The notes beneath the pieces are model-generated. The model was given only the letters and a program-made list of their open reading frames with translations, had not been told where the DNA came from and did no database searches. Made by a program: the position numbers and the translations under genes. A stretch of DNA of 16,774 nt, from the NCBI GenBank assembly GCA_038240295.1, contig JBBSDW010000070.1, positions 1 through 16,774 of the forward strand, read 5' to 3'. This document shows, piece after piece, positions 1 to 7,945 of the stretch (positions within the stretch are counted from its first letter, which is position 1; every line of letters begins with the position of its first letter). The DNA comes from JABDDM01 sp038240295 (GTDB lineage: Bacteria > Bacteroidota > Ignavibacteria > Palsa-1295).

Positions 1-1
1 C

Positions 2-1162
2 GGACTCTATGCCGCACTTATGCTTGCCGGGATATGGTACGCGGCCTCTCGAAAATTATTTGATCGCCAGGACATCAGTTTGGTCAAATACGGGGTTTTC
101 GGCGCAATCCTTGGATTCGGAGTTCTGGCGCGGATCGATGGCGCCCTGATCGTTGCTGCAGCGTGTGTGGTGACAGTGATCTTCGCTTCTATCACAAAAC
201 GAAAAAGTGTTTTGGCAGCGGTCGTCTTAGGCGCCTCGGCTGGGATTGTGAGTGCTCCCTGGTGGGCATTTAACTATTTTCATTTTGGTAGCTTGATGCC
301 AATAAGCGGACAGTCAGAATCCTTAGCCGGTCTTCTAAAAGTAAATTTAGCAACTGGACCCCAGCTTTTGGGCGACATCCTTTCAACATTCTTTTATACT
401 CCTTTCAACGTTTATCCTGGGTGGGTGAGCCTTTCATGGTTTGCGTTGAATGCTACGCTTGTGATAGTTCTGTTCAGACGGACGCATGCTATTCGCAAGA
501 TTGTCTCGCTTTATCGCCTTCAATCACTCCTGCCGTTACTCGCAGCAGGCCTGCTCATGTTCGTCTATTATGTCTTCTGCTTCAGCGCCCCTCATTTTTT
601 GACTCGATACTTGCATCCATTACGGGTGCTCTGGCTTATCATTGTAGCCCTTGTGACACCGAGTATAATAGCCGAAGCGAAGATGTACCTGTTGGAAGCG
701 GGCCGGATTCGCCGGACCTTCGCTTTTGTGGTCGCTGGAACGTTGACGATTGCCGCGATCGTCTTCAACGTCACGCGTTATGCGAAGTCTTTCACATTGA
801 CTGAATACGGACCGGAGTTCAATTCAGGACTGTGGGCCGATCATCACCGTGACGGCGCTGTTGGCATGACGGCTTCCGGCATCACCGGTTTCGAAGCACC
901 CAATGTGATCAACCTTGACGGAAAGGTAAACGTGGACGCGTTGCGTGCCCGACAAAACCATCGTTTGACGGAGTATATCGTACGGTCCGATATTCGTTAT
1001 ATCGCGGACCAACCGGAGTTCGACTCTGCAATCCGCTCACAGGCGCTCTCGCTTGGAGCACATTTTGTTATCATCGATTCTGTCGGTTCGAACTACATTC
1101 TGATGCGAACCGATTCGGTTGCGACGACGGAGCAGAATAACAAGCTTTGGAGACCGATCTGA
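2..1162 (+). CDS. Membrane glycosyltransferase-like protein (GT39/ArnT-like), 5' end cut by window edge
   Basis: The reading frame is open to the left edge, so this is a C-terminal part of about 386 residues; the first in-frame ATG, at 20, need not be the start. Five or so hydrophobic segments can be seen, including one around the 'ARIDGALIV' motif and one around 'PWWAFNYFHFG'. After the last membrane segment, near residue 255 counted from the ATG at 20, comes a soluble tail of about 125 residues with 'VINLDGKVN'. Polytopic proteins with such R-x-D loops and an extracytoplasmic C-terminal domain are usually placed with lipid-linked sugar transferases of the GT39/ArnT type, which move a sugar from a polyprenyl carrier to an acceptor outside the membrane. 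Donor and acceptor cannot be told. The polyketide synthase gene starts 29 bp downstream on the same strand, so co-transcription is likely. Confidence 0.6.
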   Translation, partial: GLYAALMLAGIWYAASRKLFDRQDISLVKYGVFGAILGFGVLARIDGALIVAAACVVTVIFASITKRKSVLAAVVLGASAGIVSAPWWAFNYFHFGSLMPISGQSESLAGLLKVNLATGPQLLGDILSTFFYTPFNVYPGWVSLSWFALNATLVIVLFRRTHAIRKIVSLYRLQSLLPLLAAGLLMFVYYVFCFSAPHFLTRYLHPLRVLWLIIVALVTPSIIAEAKMYLLEAGRIRRTFAFVVAGTLTIAAIVFNVTRYAKSFTLTEYGPEFNSGLWADHHRDGAVGMTASGITGFEAPNVINLDGKVNVDALRARQNHRLTEYIVRSDIRYIADQPEFDSAIRSQALSLGAHFVIIDSVGSNYILMRTDSVATTEQNNKLWRPI

Positions 1163-1191
1163 TACTGTAACGAGAATTTATGCTGCCTTAG

Positions 1192-2256
1192 ATGCCGAGA
1201 ATCGAAAATGTTGCCACAGCTCAGCCCCCACACGTTTTTCCTCAAGCCGAAGCAAAGCAATTTGTTCGGTCGCTTTTTTCCGGCTATCCCGATGTCGATC
1301 GGCTCATGCCGGTCTTTGACAACGCACTGATCGATCAGCGACATTTTGTCGGTGATTACGAATGGTACGAGAATAGCCACACCTTCACCGAGCTTAATGA
1401 TAAGTACATCGCTTCCGCGCTTGAACTTTCATGCTCGGTTATCGGCGATCTGCTCGCTCGGTCGCAGCGTGAGGTCTCGGAGATCGACGCTGTCATTTTT
1501 GTCTCGACTACCGGAATTTCGACCCCTTCGATCGACGCGAGGTTGTTCAATATTTTAGGATTCAATCGCCACATTGTTCGCATTCCGATCTGGGGTCTCG
1601 GCTGCGCCGGCGGCGCCTCAGCGTTTGCTCGTGCTGGCGAATACGTTACTGCACATCCGAAGCAGATCGTGCTGATCGTCGCAGTAGAGATCTGCAGTCT
1701 CGCGTTTCAAAAGACGCTATCGAAAGAAAATCTTATTGCCGCCGCGCTCTTTGCTGACGGCGCAGGCGCAGCGCTCGTGATCGGCGATGAAGTCGAGACG
1801 CGAAGTACTCTTCCGGTTCTTCCACATATTATGAATTCACTCTCGACGATCTACCCAGATTCGCTTGACGTGATGGGATGGCTATTGACGCCAGAGGGTT
1901 TTCAGGTCGTACTCTCCAAAGATATTCCTTCGATCGTGACGAGCCTCGTGCGCGAGAATATCTGCGAACTGCTCGAACAGAATCATCTGGAAATTTCCGA
2001 TATCGAGCATTACGTCACACATCCGGGTGGCACGAAGGTGCTGGATGCCTATCACAATGCCCTCGGTCTCGCGCCGAACACGATGAAACATTCGATCGAT
2101 GTATTGCGCGAGAACGGAAATATGTCGAGTTGTACGGTTTTCTTTATTCTGCAGCGCTTTATGCGGCCGGGAGAGGTGATCGGGGAATCGTATGGAATTC
2201 TCTCTGCGCTCGGGCCTGGATTTAGCTCCGAATTGGTGCTCCTCAAGTGGTCGTAA
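1192..2256 (+). CDS. Type III polyketide synthase (chalcone synthase-like, alkylpyrone/alkylresorcinol type)
   Basis: This 354-residue protein has the normal length for a bacterial type III polyketide synthase. The catalytic Cys-His-Asn triad is visible: Cys138 in 'GLGCAGG', His277 in 'YVTHPGGTK' and Asn310 in 'ENGNMSSCT'. The 'FADGAGAALVIGD' strand near 187-199 and the closing 'LGPGFSSE' loop also fit. Such homodimeric cytosolic enzymes extend an acyl-CoA starter with malonyl-CoA and cyclise the product; bacterial relatives often use fatty acyl starters to give alkylpyrones or alkylresorcinols. The starter and product here are unknown. An in-frame ATG at 1180 is followed by a stop at 1189, so 1192 is the start. 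The last 10 bases overlap the next gene, which points to coupled translation. FabH was considered, but the active-site spacing and the 'GNMSS' motif favour type III PKS. Confidence 0.93.
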   Translation: MPRIENVATAQPPHVFPQAEAKQFVRSLFSGYPDVDRLMPVFDNALIDQRHFVGDYEWYENSHTFTELNDKYIASALELSCSVIGDLLARSQREVSEIDAVIFVSTTGISTPSIDARLFNILGFNRHIVRIPIWGLGCAGGASAFARAGEYVTAHPKQIVLIVAVEICSLAFQKTLSKENLIAAALFADGAGAALVIGDEVETRSTLPVLPHIMNSLSTIYPDSLDVMGWLLTPEGFQVVLSKDIPSIVTSLVRENICELLEQNHLEISDIEHYVTHPGGTKVLDAYHNALGLAPNTMKHSIDVLRENGNMSSCTVFFILQRFMRPGEVIGESYGILSALGPGFSSELVLLKWS

Positions 2257-2765
2257 CGACTGGCGTTTTTTGGTTCTTTACCGGACTTCTCGGCCTCGAG
2301 CGGTTGATTGAAATGATCTGGGCGAGGGGCAACGAGAAGCGGCTTGTCGAAGATGGATACGTCGAGACCGGCAGGAAGCATTTTCCAGTGATCGTCCTAT
2401 TACACATTCTCTATTTTGCAAGTTTGATCATCGAGTTCTATCAACGGCCTCGCACGGAGCTTGTCCCGCTCGCGATCGCAATGTTTGCGATCGTCCAGTT
2501 ATTGCGCTTGTGGGCGATGATAACCATCGGACGCCGATTCACTACCGGGATACTCGTTAAAAAAAGGGAGACGCTCGTCGCTCGTGGGCCCTATAAATTC
2601 ATTCGTCACCCGATCTATCTTATCGTCGAACTTGAGATCCTAACACTCGCGCTCGTCGTAGGTGATGTTTGGACCGCGATCGCTTTTGGCATTGCGAATG
2701 CCTTGCTGCTATGGTTAGTACGAATACCTGCGGAGAACTTGGCACTTGCGAGCATTCGGACCTAA
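2247..2765 (+). CDS. Isoprenylcysteine carboxyl methyltransferase-family protein (likely polyketide O-methyltransferase)
   Basis: This is a 172-residue hydrophobic protein with about four membrane segments and the ICMT-family core 'GRRFTTGI' (95-102) followed by 'GPYKFIRHPIYLIVELE' (114-130), the SAM- and substrate-binding region. It begins with GTG inside the end of the polyketide synthase gene, overlapping by 10 bases, with no Shine-Dalgarno sequence in front. In Bacillus (BpsA/BpsB) and Streptomyces (SrsA/SrsB), small ICMT-like membrane methyltransferases sit beside a type III polyketide synthase and O-methylate its lipid product. By analogy this enzyme would methylate the product of the upstream gene; that is inference. 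The usual C-terminal glutamate region is present ('RIPAENLAL') but the protein ends just seven residues after that glutamate. I saw no obvious continuation in other frames. Confidence 0.85.
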   Translation: MVVTTGVFWFFTGLLGLERLIEMIWARGNEKRLVEDGYVETGRKHFPVIVLLHILYFASLIIEFYQRPRTELVPLAIAMFAIVQLLRLWAMITIGRRFTTGILVKKRETLVARGPYKFIRHPIYLIVELEILTLALVVGDVWTAIAFGIANALLLWLVRIPAENLALASIRT

Positions 2766-2781
2766 GCTGAATTTGCGAGTC

Positions 2782-2814
2782 TTGTAACATCGTCTCGCTC
2801 CCTCCGTACTTTTG
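2782..2814 (+). promoter_or_regulatory. Probable Bacteroidota-type promoter for the beta-barrel gene
   Basis: TTG at 2782-2784 and TACTTTTG at 2807-2814 are separated by 22 bases. The second element matches the Bacteroidota -7 consensus TAnnTTTG fully, and the spacing lies within the range reported for that phylum. Transcription would start near 2820, giving a leader of about 45 bases before the ATG at 2866. Short motifs like this also occur by chance. Confidence 0.45.
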
Positions 2815-2865
2815 CGATAGTTGTGAGTTGATTTAGTCGTTCGTTCACCCTGTCACCGCCATTCC

Positions 2866-4347
2866 ATGCGCCGTTCGATACAATTTTGGGTCGTCTTCTC
2901 TGTTTTTTTACTTGCCGGTTCAAGCGCGAAGGCACAGTTCGCGGAACACGCGACTATGGACCCATCGATCTCGATCAATTATGGCGGATCCGATACTGCC
3001 TTCGCAGCGCGTCTTTGGTCGTCGCTGCAAAAGCCCGGATTGTTGCACTCGATGCTCCTCGACGAATTTACAGCGATGAACGATGCGTCGATAGATTCGG
3101 GAAAAGATTCGACCGTTTTTGAACTAAGCACCAAAGGCATCAAACGGAAACATCGCAAGCATGTTTTCATGGTTACCGAACTTGAAGAGGGGCGACAGTA
3201 TAGCCATCTTGAGCCGTTCTCGATGATCGACTTCAATCGTGTCGATGGCCTTTTCCTGGGACTCGGATCGAGTGGGATGTACGATTTCGGTCCACACGAC
3301 GAGTTCGGCATTAACGCTGGCGGTGGCTATGGATTTGCCGATAAACGCTGGCAGGATTTCGCTGGCGGGGAGTTCAGAATTCCGCTAAGTGAGCGAAAGG
3401 AAATGACCGACACTGTGTTCGAACACGTCTTCGTCGTTCCGATGACTCTCGCAATCGGTGCAGAGTTCCACAATATCACTTCGACCGACGACAGCTGGCG
3501 CGCTGACCGTCTGGAAAATGCCGCTTACGCATTCTTTGCTCGAGAAGATTTTCGCGATTACTACAAACTCGCCGGCTACAGTGGTTACATTGCATTCCGG
3601 CCCAATCGTAATCAGGAGGTCAAGGTCGAGTGGAGAGGCGATAATTATGACTCGCGCGCACAGGAAGTATTTCACGGCAGGTGGGGTGGTAACAAGGTAC
3701 TGCCGCCGAATCCGGCCGTCAGCGTAGGTCACATGAACTCAGTTGTTCTGACATTCCAGGAAGAGCATGCGCGGCCGCACGGCTCGCGTTCGATGAATGT
3801 CTTCGGCGATTCGGTCAGTTTTGAACAGGTGATCGGTGAGAGCAGTATTGCGCAGGTCGAGTTGGGTCACATGCCTGGTGTAGACTTTGGCTTCAATCGC
3901 TATTTGATCGACGCGAGAAATTTTGCACCGATCATGCATTATCTCGCCTTCGATTCACGCATTCGCTTCGAAGCTACGACCGGCGACGTAACCTATCAGA
4001 AGGCCGAATTCCTCGGTGGCCCGGGGACGCTGCCGGGACTTTATAACAAGTCTCTCGCAGGAAACCGGCTGTTGCTGATTAACACCGAACTACGATTCAA
4101 TCTTGCTGAATTGTCGAAGGTCTTTGGCCCCGATTTCCAACTTGTCTTTAACAACGATTTCGGATATGTCGGAATAACACCCGAAAGCTCGATCCTCAAG
4201 GGATTCGAGGGTCTGCACTTCGGAACGCTCGTCTATAATGTTGGCGGAGGCATCGGGTTTGCTTCGGGCCTGCAACTTGGTGCAAGCTGGCGAACGGATA
4301 TCAAGGACACTCCTCGAGTCGTCTTCCGATTGGAACGGCCATTCTAA
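2866..4347 (+). CDS. Exported outer-membrane beta-barrel protein, Omp85/BamA-like, without POTRA domains
   Basis: This 493-residue protein starts with a signal peptide (basic start, hydrophobic core near 6-19, probable cleavage after 'AKA' at 23) and ends in Phe ('RLERPF'), as barrel proteins do. The second half is full of alternating, amphipathic strands. Near residue 385 it has 'GGPGTLPGLYN' followed by 'GNRLLLINTELRF', which resembles the BamA/surface-antigen barrel around loop 6 and the next strand. The first 100 or so residues do not look like POTRA repeats. It therefore looks like a stand-alone barrel related to the Omp85 superfamily, as found in several Bacteroidota families. Cargo or role is unknown. 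In the loop motif, proline replaces the arginine common in the family. The gene is flanked by a possible promoter upstream and a hairpin terminator downstream, so it is probably a single-gene unit. Confidence 0.7.
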   Translation: MRRSIQFWVVFSVFLLAGSSAKAQFAEHATMDPSISINYGGSDTAFAARLWSSLQKPGLLHSMLLDEFTAMNDASIDSGKDSTVFELSTKGIKRKHRKHVFMVTELEEGRQYSHLEPFSMIDFNRVDGLFLGLGSSGMYDFGPHDEFGINAGGGYGFADKRWQDFAGGEFRIPLSERKEMTDTVFEHVFVVPMTLAIGAEFHNITSTDDSWRADRLENAAYAFFAREDFRDYYKLAGYSGYIAFRPNRNQEVKVEWRGDNYDSRAQEVFHGRWGGNKVLPPNPAVSVGHMNSVVLTFQEEHARPHGSRSMNVFGDSVSFEQVIGESSIAQVELGHMPGVDFGFNRYLIDARNFAPIMHYLAFDSRIRFEATTGDVTYQKAEFLGGPGTLPGLYNKSLAGNRLLLINTELRFNLAELSKVFGPDFQLVFNNDFGYVGITPESSILKGFEGLHFGTLVYNVGGGIGFASGLQLGASWRTDIKDTPRVVFRLERPF

Positions 4348-4367
4348 CAGGACGAGTAATAAAAATC

Positions 4368-4400
4368 AAAGAGCCTGGCTTTTTCAGCCAGACCCTTTCT
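4368..4400. terminator. Hairpin terminator between convergent genes
   Basis: A perfect CTGGCT/AGCCAG stem (4375-4380 with 4386-4391) closes over the loop TTTTC. It extends outward, with two mismatches, to AAAG at 4368-4371 pairing with CTTT at 4395-4398. The A-rich and T-rich flanks let it work on both strands, which suits its place between the barrel gene and the minus-strand DUF1569 gene. Confidence 0.65.
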
Positions 4401-4429
4401 ATGTTACGAGGCTCCCTGAGCCGCATATT

Positions 4430-4879
4430 TCAAGCTCCAAATTGCTTCAGGTGATGATCTGCGTGCTTATATAAAATCTTTCCGTACTGATCTCCATTGA
4501 GATTTCCGAAGGTCGGTGATGGTGGCCACAAACCATTTTGATCCATGTGCACGATCCTTTCCATTAGGCCCCGAAACTGCGCCTTTTCTGCGTTGATGTC
4601 GTATGTGCCTTCGCGCCTGTATTCTGGAAATGTCTCGGCTTTGCCTTTGGGGATCGGTAGTGGGGTTAAGGTAAAAAATGTCAGAAGTTTTGCCTTAAGG
4701 CCAGGCGCTTCGTTCAGCTTCACACTGATGTCCCCAAGCGGATAAGCGAGCGATTGATTGATGTGCGATAGCATCTGGTCAGGCGTCATTTTGCCCCACT
4801 GCCGTTTTGATTTTTCTGTGACCGATTCGACGCGAGCGATAAGTTCTTGTTTTACGGCCGGATCAAAAAGCGTTTTCAT
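4430..4879 (-). CDS. DUF1569 protein (DinB-like fold family)
   Basis: The minus-strand frame is open back to a TTG at 4978. The family-like N-terminus 'MKTLFDPAVKQELIAR' begins at an ATG at 4879, so I take the product as 149 residues; the 33 extra upstream codons look unlike the rest. Family features are 'WGKMTPDQMLSHINQSL' near residues 28-44 and the end 'KHADHHLKQFG'. The spaced histidines recall the metal-binding histidines of DinB-fold proteins, to which DUF1569 (PF07606) is related. No reaction is established for this family. It stands alone, convergent with the barrel gene and divergent from the MFS gene, so its context gives no role. Confidence 0.8.
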   Translation of the reverse strand: MKTLFDPAVKQELIARVESVTEKSKRQWGKMTPDQMLSHINQSLAYPLGDISVKLNEAPGLKAKLLTFFTLTPLPIPKGKAETFPEYRREGTYDINAEKAQFRGLMERIVHMDQNGLWPPSPTFGNLNGDQYGKILYKHADHHLKQFGA

Positions 4880-4944
4880 GACAATGTGGTTGGTGTCAAG
4901 CGTAGGTTTCGAATCTAAAAAAACTCTTTCGGCTAAGATTCCCA

Positions 4945-4974
4945 TTGCCACTGTCAACTCGCGCCGTATTTTCG
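4945..4974 (+). promoter_or_regulatory. Possible promoter for the MFS transporter gene
   Basis: TTG at 4945-4947 is followed after 19 bases by TATTTTCG at 4967-4974, which is one base off the Bacteroidota -7 consensus TAnnTTTG. The start codon at 5003 lies 28 bases further on. This is a weak call based only on the motif and its position. Confidence 0.3.
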
Positions 4975-5002
4975 CCAAAGTTCATCATCGTCCTGTTTTT
5001 GC

Positions 5003-6250
5003 ATGGCTCGAAAAGATCTTCAGTTGGGAATTCGTGCTGCGATCGTTGTCGCCGCGCTTGGCTATTTCGTCGATATCTACGATCTCGTACTCTTTAATAT
5101 CGTCCGCATTCCGAGCCTCGCGACACTTGGCTTGACGGGCGATGCAGCAACGAACACTGGTCTTGACTTGCTGAATGTGCAAATGAGCGGTATGCTCCTC
5201 GGTGGACTCCTTTGGGGAATTCTCGGCGACAAACGGGGCCGACTTTCGGTGCTTTTCGGATCGATCTTTTTGTATTCGCTCGCGAACATCGCCAATGGAT
5301 TTGTTGAGTCGATCCCGCTTTATTTCGCGCTTCGTTTTGTCGCCGGCGTCGGGCTTGCTGGCGAACTCGGTGCCGGCATCACGCTCGTAAGCGAGTTACT
5401 TCCAAAGGAGAAGCGGGGCATCGGAACGATGATCGTTGCATCGTTTGGTGTGTCGGGCGCAGTGCTTGCCGGCATCATTGCAAATAACTATCACTGGCGC
5501 ACGTGCTATTTTGTTGGAGGGGGTCTTGGACTGCTGTTACTGGTCCTTCGCATCGGTGTTTACGAATCGGGATTGTTCAGCGAGGTCAAAACGCTTTCGG
5601 TAGCTCGAGGTAAGTTTTTCAGCCTCTTTAATAACCGCGATCGTTTCGTGCGCTATCTCCGATGCATCGGCACCGGACTTCCGACATGGTATATGGTAGG
5701 GCTGCTGATGGGTCTTGCGCCAGAAATTTCCAAAGTGCTCGGCGTTACTGGTAACATTACCGTCGCCTTCACGATCCTTTATTTTTACGCGGGGCTTACG
5801 CTTGGCGATCTCTCAAGCGGAGCGTTGAGCCAGTACTTCAAAAGTCGAAAGAAGGTAATGCTCTATTTCCTCATCGGTTGCGGAGTGACGATCGGGGCGT
5901 ATTTTCTCGTGCGTGGCGAAAGTCCGACCGCGTTTTATATGATCTGCGCGGTGATGGGTTTTTGCTCCGGATACTGGGCGATCTTCGTTACGGTTGCTGC
6001 GGAGCAATTCGGAACAAATCTTCGCGCAACCGTCGCGACGACAGTTCCGAATTTTGCTCGCGGGGCGCTTGTTCCGATCAGCCTTTTATTCAAATTTTTG
6101 CGCCAAGCACTCGAACCCCAATATGGCGCAGAGAGCATCCTTATCGCTGGCGGGCTCGTCGGTGCTCTTTGTATCGGACTCGCGATATGGGCGCACATCG
6201 GGCAGCGCGAGACCTTCGGCATGACTTTGGATTACGTGGAAAATATCTAG
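5003..6250 (+). CDS. MFS transporter, metabolite:proton symporter-like
   Basis: This is a 415-residue protein with about twelve hydrophobic segments. The first carries 'GYFVDIYDLVLF' (20-31), with acidic residues typical of MFS metabolite/H+ or sugar symporters. The loop after the second segment has the MFS motif A version 'GDKRGRL' (75-81), and after the fourth segment comes 'LPKEKRGIGT'. The C-terminal 'RETFGMTLDYVE' resembles the tail of uncharacterised Bacteroidota MFS carriers. The protein should sit in the inner membrane and use an ion gradient to move a small solute; the substrate cannot be read from the sequence. The Nramp-related gene follows 32 bp downstream, so the two may share a transcript, though a functional link is not shown. 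Confidence 0.85.
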   Translation: MARKDLQLGIRAAIVVAALGYFVDIYDLVLFNIVRIPSLATLGLTGDAATNTGLDLLNVQMSGMLLGGLLWGILGDKRGRLSVLFGSIFLYSLANIANGFVESIPLYFALRFVAGVGLAGELGAGITLVSELLPKEKRGIGTMIVASFGVSGAVLAGIIANNYHWRTCYFVGGGLGLLLLVLRIGVYESGLFSEVKTLSVARGKFFSLFNNRDRFVRYLRCIGTGLPTWYMVGLLMGLAPEISKVLGVTGNITVAFTILYFYAGLTLGDLSSGALSQYFKSRKKVMLYFLIGCGVTIGAYFLVRGESPTAFYMICAVMGFCSGYWAIFVTVAAEQFGTNLRATVATTVPNFARGALVPISLLFKFLRQALEPQYGAESILIAGGLVGALCIGLAIWAHIGQRETFGMTLDYVENI

Positions 6251-6282
6251 GATAGCCTTCAATCAGCAATTATGATGATCGC

Positions 6283-7590
6283 ATGACAGAACTTCAGGTC
6301 GAAGAAGAACAGGAGAAAACTTCGGCGAATCGGTCAGCCCGCGATTATCAAAGTTTTTTCAAACAATTAGGTCCTGGACTCATCACCGGCGCGGCCGATG
6401 ACGATCCGAGCGGCATCGCCACCTACTCCCAGGCCGGAGCCCAGTTTGGCTTCGGACTTCTCTGGACGATGCTCTTTACGTTCCCGCTCATGGCCGTCAT
6501 CCAGGAGATCAGTGCGCGCATTGGCCGCGTCACCGGAAGGGGAATCGCAAGTAATATGCGGCTTCATTATCCACATTGGCTCATGTACTCGGTTGTCTCG
6601 TTGATGCTCGGAGCAAACATCTTAAATCTCGGTGCCGACATTGGCGCGATGGGCGCCGCTCTGAAGCTTATCGTTGGTGGTCCTTCAGTTCTATATGCCG
6701 TTGGACTCGCAATGATCTCACTGCTACTCGAGATCTTCGTTCCCTATAAGAAATACGTGAATGTGCTGAAGTGGCTGACACTCTCGCTCTTCACCTACGT
6801 CGCGATCATCTTCATTGTCCACGTACCCTGGTCCCTGGTCGCGAAGGGGACATTTGTGCCGCATATTGCGTGGAGCAAAGAATACATTGTTACGATCATC
6901 GCAGTTTTAGGAACCACGATCAGTCCCTATCTTTTCTTTTGGCAGGCATCGCAGGAGGTGGAAGAGGAAAAGAAAGATCCGAATGAAAAGCCACTTACCG
7001 TTGCTCCGCATCAAGGCCAGGGAGCGCTCAGGAGAATCAAGCTCGACACCTGGGTCGGCGTCGGCTTTAGCAATATCGTATCGTTCTCCATCATTCTCGG
7101 GACAGCGCTCACTCTGCATGCCGTCGGCAAGACCGATATTGCAACCGCTTCCGATGCAGCTGAAGCATTACGGCCCGTTGCGGGTCAGTTCGCTTTCGCG
7201 CTTTTCGCGATGGGGATTATCGGCACCGGAATGTTGGCATTGCCGGTGCTGGCCGGTTCAGCCGCCTATGGCGTGAGCGAAATGTTCGGATGGAAGGGAG
7301 GACTCGAGAATAAGCCGCATCGAGCAAAACGGTTTTATTCGATCATCGCTGCCGCTACCTTGCTCGGCATTATAATGAACTTCTCGCATATCAATCCGAT
7401 CAAAGCACTTTTTTGGTCGGCGGTGCTCAATGGTATCGTCTCCGTACCTGTGATGACCGTGATGATGTTCATGTCGTCGAATAAGAAGATCATGAAGTCG
7501 TTCGTTATCGGAAAAGGAATGAAGATCGTAGGCTGGATCGCCACAATCGCGATGTTCGCCGCAGTGGTGGGCTTAGCGCTAACACTCTGA
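6283..7590 (+). CDS. Nramp-family (SLC11) divalent metal transporter with non-canonical metal site
   Basis: This 435-residue membrane protein has about eleven hydrophobic segments and clear Nramp features. 'GPGLITGAADDDPSGIATYSQ' around residues 30-50 corresponds to the first helix, and 'GTTISPYLFFWQASQEVEE' from 210 to the sixth. Nramp proteins import Mn2+, Fe2+ and similar ions with protons. In canonical members helix 1 reads DPGN and helix 6 has A-x-x-M-P, supplying Asp, Asn and Met ligands. Here they read D41-P-S-G44 and T211-x-x-S214-P, so the Asp stays while Asn and Met are lost. Divergent Nramp clades, including the Mg2+ transporters called NRMT, also change these positions. The metal is therefore uncertain and I do not use the name mntH. 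A charged loop follows at 224-250. The cytoplasmic N-terminus is acidic and polar (about 28 residues). Confidence 0.85.
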   Translation: MTELQVEEEQEKTSANRSARDYQSFFKQLGPGLITGAADDDPSGIATYSQAGAQFGFGLLWTMLFTFPLMAVIQEISARIGRVTGRGIASNMRLHYPHWLMYSVVSLMLGANILNLGADIGAMGAALKLIVGGPSVLYAVGLAMISLLLEIFVPYKKYVNVLKWLTLSLFTYVAIIFIVHVPWSLVAKGTFVPHIAWSKEYIVTIIAVLGTTISPYLFFWQASQEVEEEKKDPNEKPLTVAPHQGQGALRRIKLDTWVGVGFSNIVSFSIILGTALTLHAVGKTDIATASDAAEALRPVAGQFAFALFAMGIIGTGMLALPVLAGSAAYGVSEMFGWKGGLENKPHRAKRFYSIIAAATLLGIIMNFSHINPIKALFWSAVLNGIVSVPVMTVMMFMSSNKKIMKSFVIGKGMKIVGWIATIAMFAAVVGLALTL

Positions 7591-7599
7591 CCGGGCGCG

Positions 7600-7714
7600 G
7601 GGACGGACGTCCCGTCCGTCTGGTGGGGCAAGTAGAATTTCCGATTGCGAATGAGGTCTTAACCAGCCATCCCTCGACCTAACATCAATGAAATTTGCGA
7701 AACTTCCATCGCGT
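7600..7714 (+). repeat. 115-bp tandem repeat, copy 1
   Basis: The unit begins with GGGACGGACGTCCC, goes on to a GC-rich stem (GACGGACG / CGTCCGTC around TCC), then has an AT-richer body including AATTTCCGATTGCGAATGA, and ends CATCGCGT. By eye about nine in ten bases match copy 2. It starts ten bases after the stop codon of the Nramp gene. Reading frames through it are by-products of the repeat. Confidence 0.9.
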
Positions 7715-7830
7715 GGGACGGACGTCCCCTCCGTCCGGTGCGGGCAAGTTGAATTTCCGATTGCGAATGAGATCTTGTCCAGTCATCCCTCGACCTAACA
7801 TCGATGCAATTTGTGAAGCTTCTATCGCGT
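7715..7830 (+). repeat. 115-bp tandem repeat, copy 2
   Basis: This copy directly follows copy 1, with a period of 115 bases and a one-base insertion near the head. A single change in the head (CCCCTCC instead of CCCGTCC) breaks one base pair of the GC-rich stem. Confidence 0.9.
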
Positions 7831-7944
7831 GGGACGGACGTCCCGTCCGTCTGGTGGGGCAAGCTGAATTTCCGATTGTGTATGAGATCTTGTCCAGCCA
7901 TCTCTCGACCACCCATCGATGCAGTTTGAGATGCATTTGATGCC
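7831..7944 (+). repeat. 115-bp tandem repeat, copy 3 (3' part diverged)
   Basis: The head is identical to that of copy 1 and the body matches to about 7910. The last 35 or so bases drift away: CCCATCGATGCAGTTTGAGA replaces the ACATCGATGCAATTTGTGA of copy 2. Confidence 0.85.
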
Positions 7945-7945
7945 A

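Noticed and set aside
2247..2765. Frameshifted 3' end of the ICMT-like gene
   Set aside because: The protein ends soon after its 'RIPAEN' motif, but no other frame beyond 2765 continues with a family-like sequence, so a short natural C-terminus is simpler.
4880..4978. N-terminal extension of the DUF1569 protein from a TTG codon
   Set aside because: The family-like sequence begins at the ATG at 4879; the extension lacks a good start and would run almost to the MFS gene start, covering its likely promoter.
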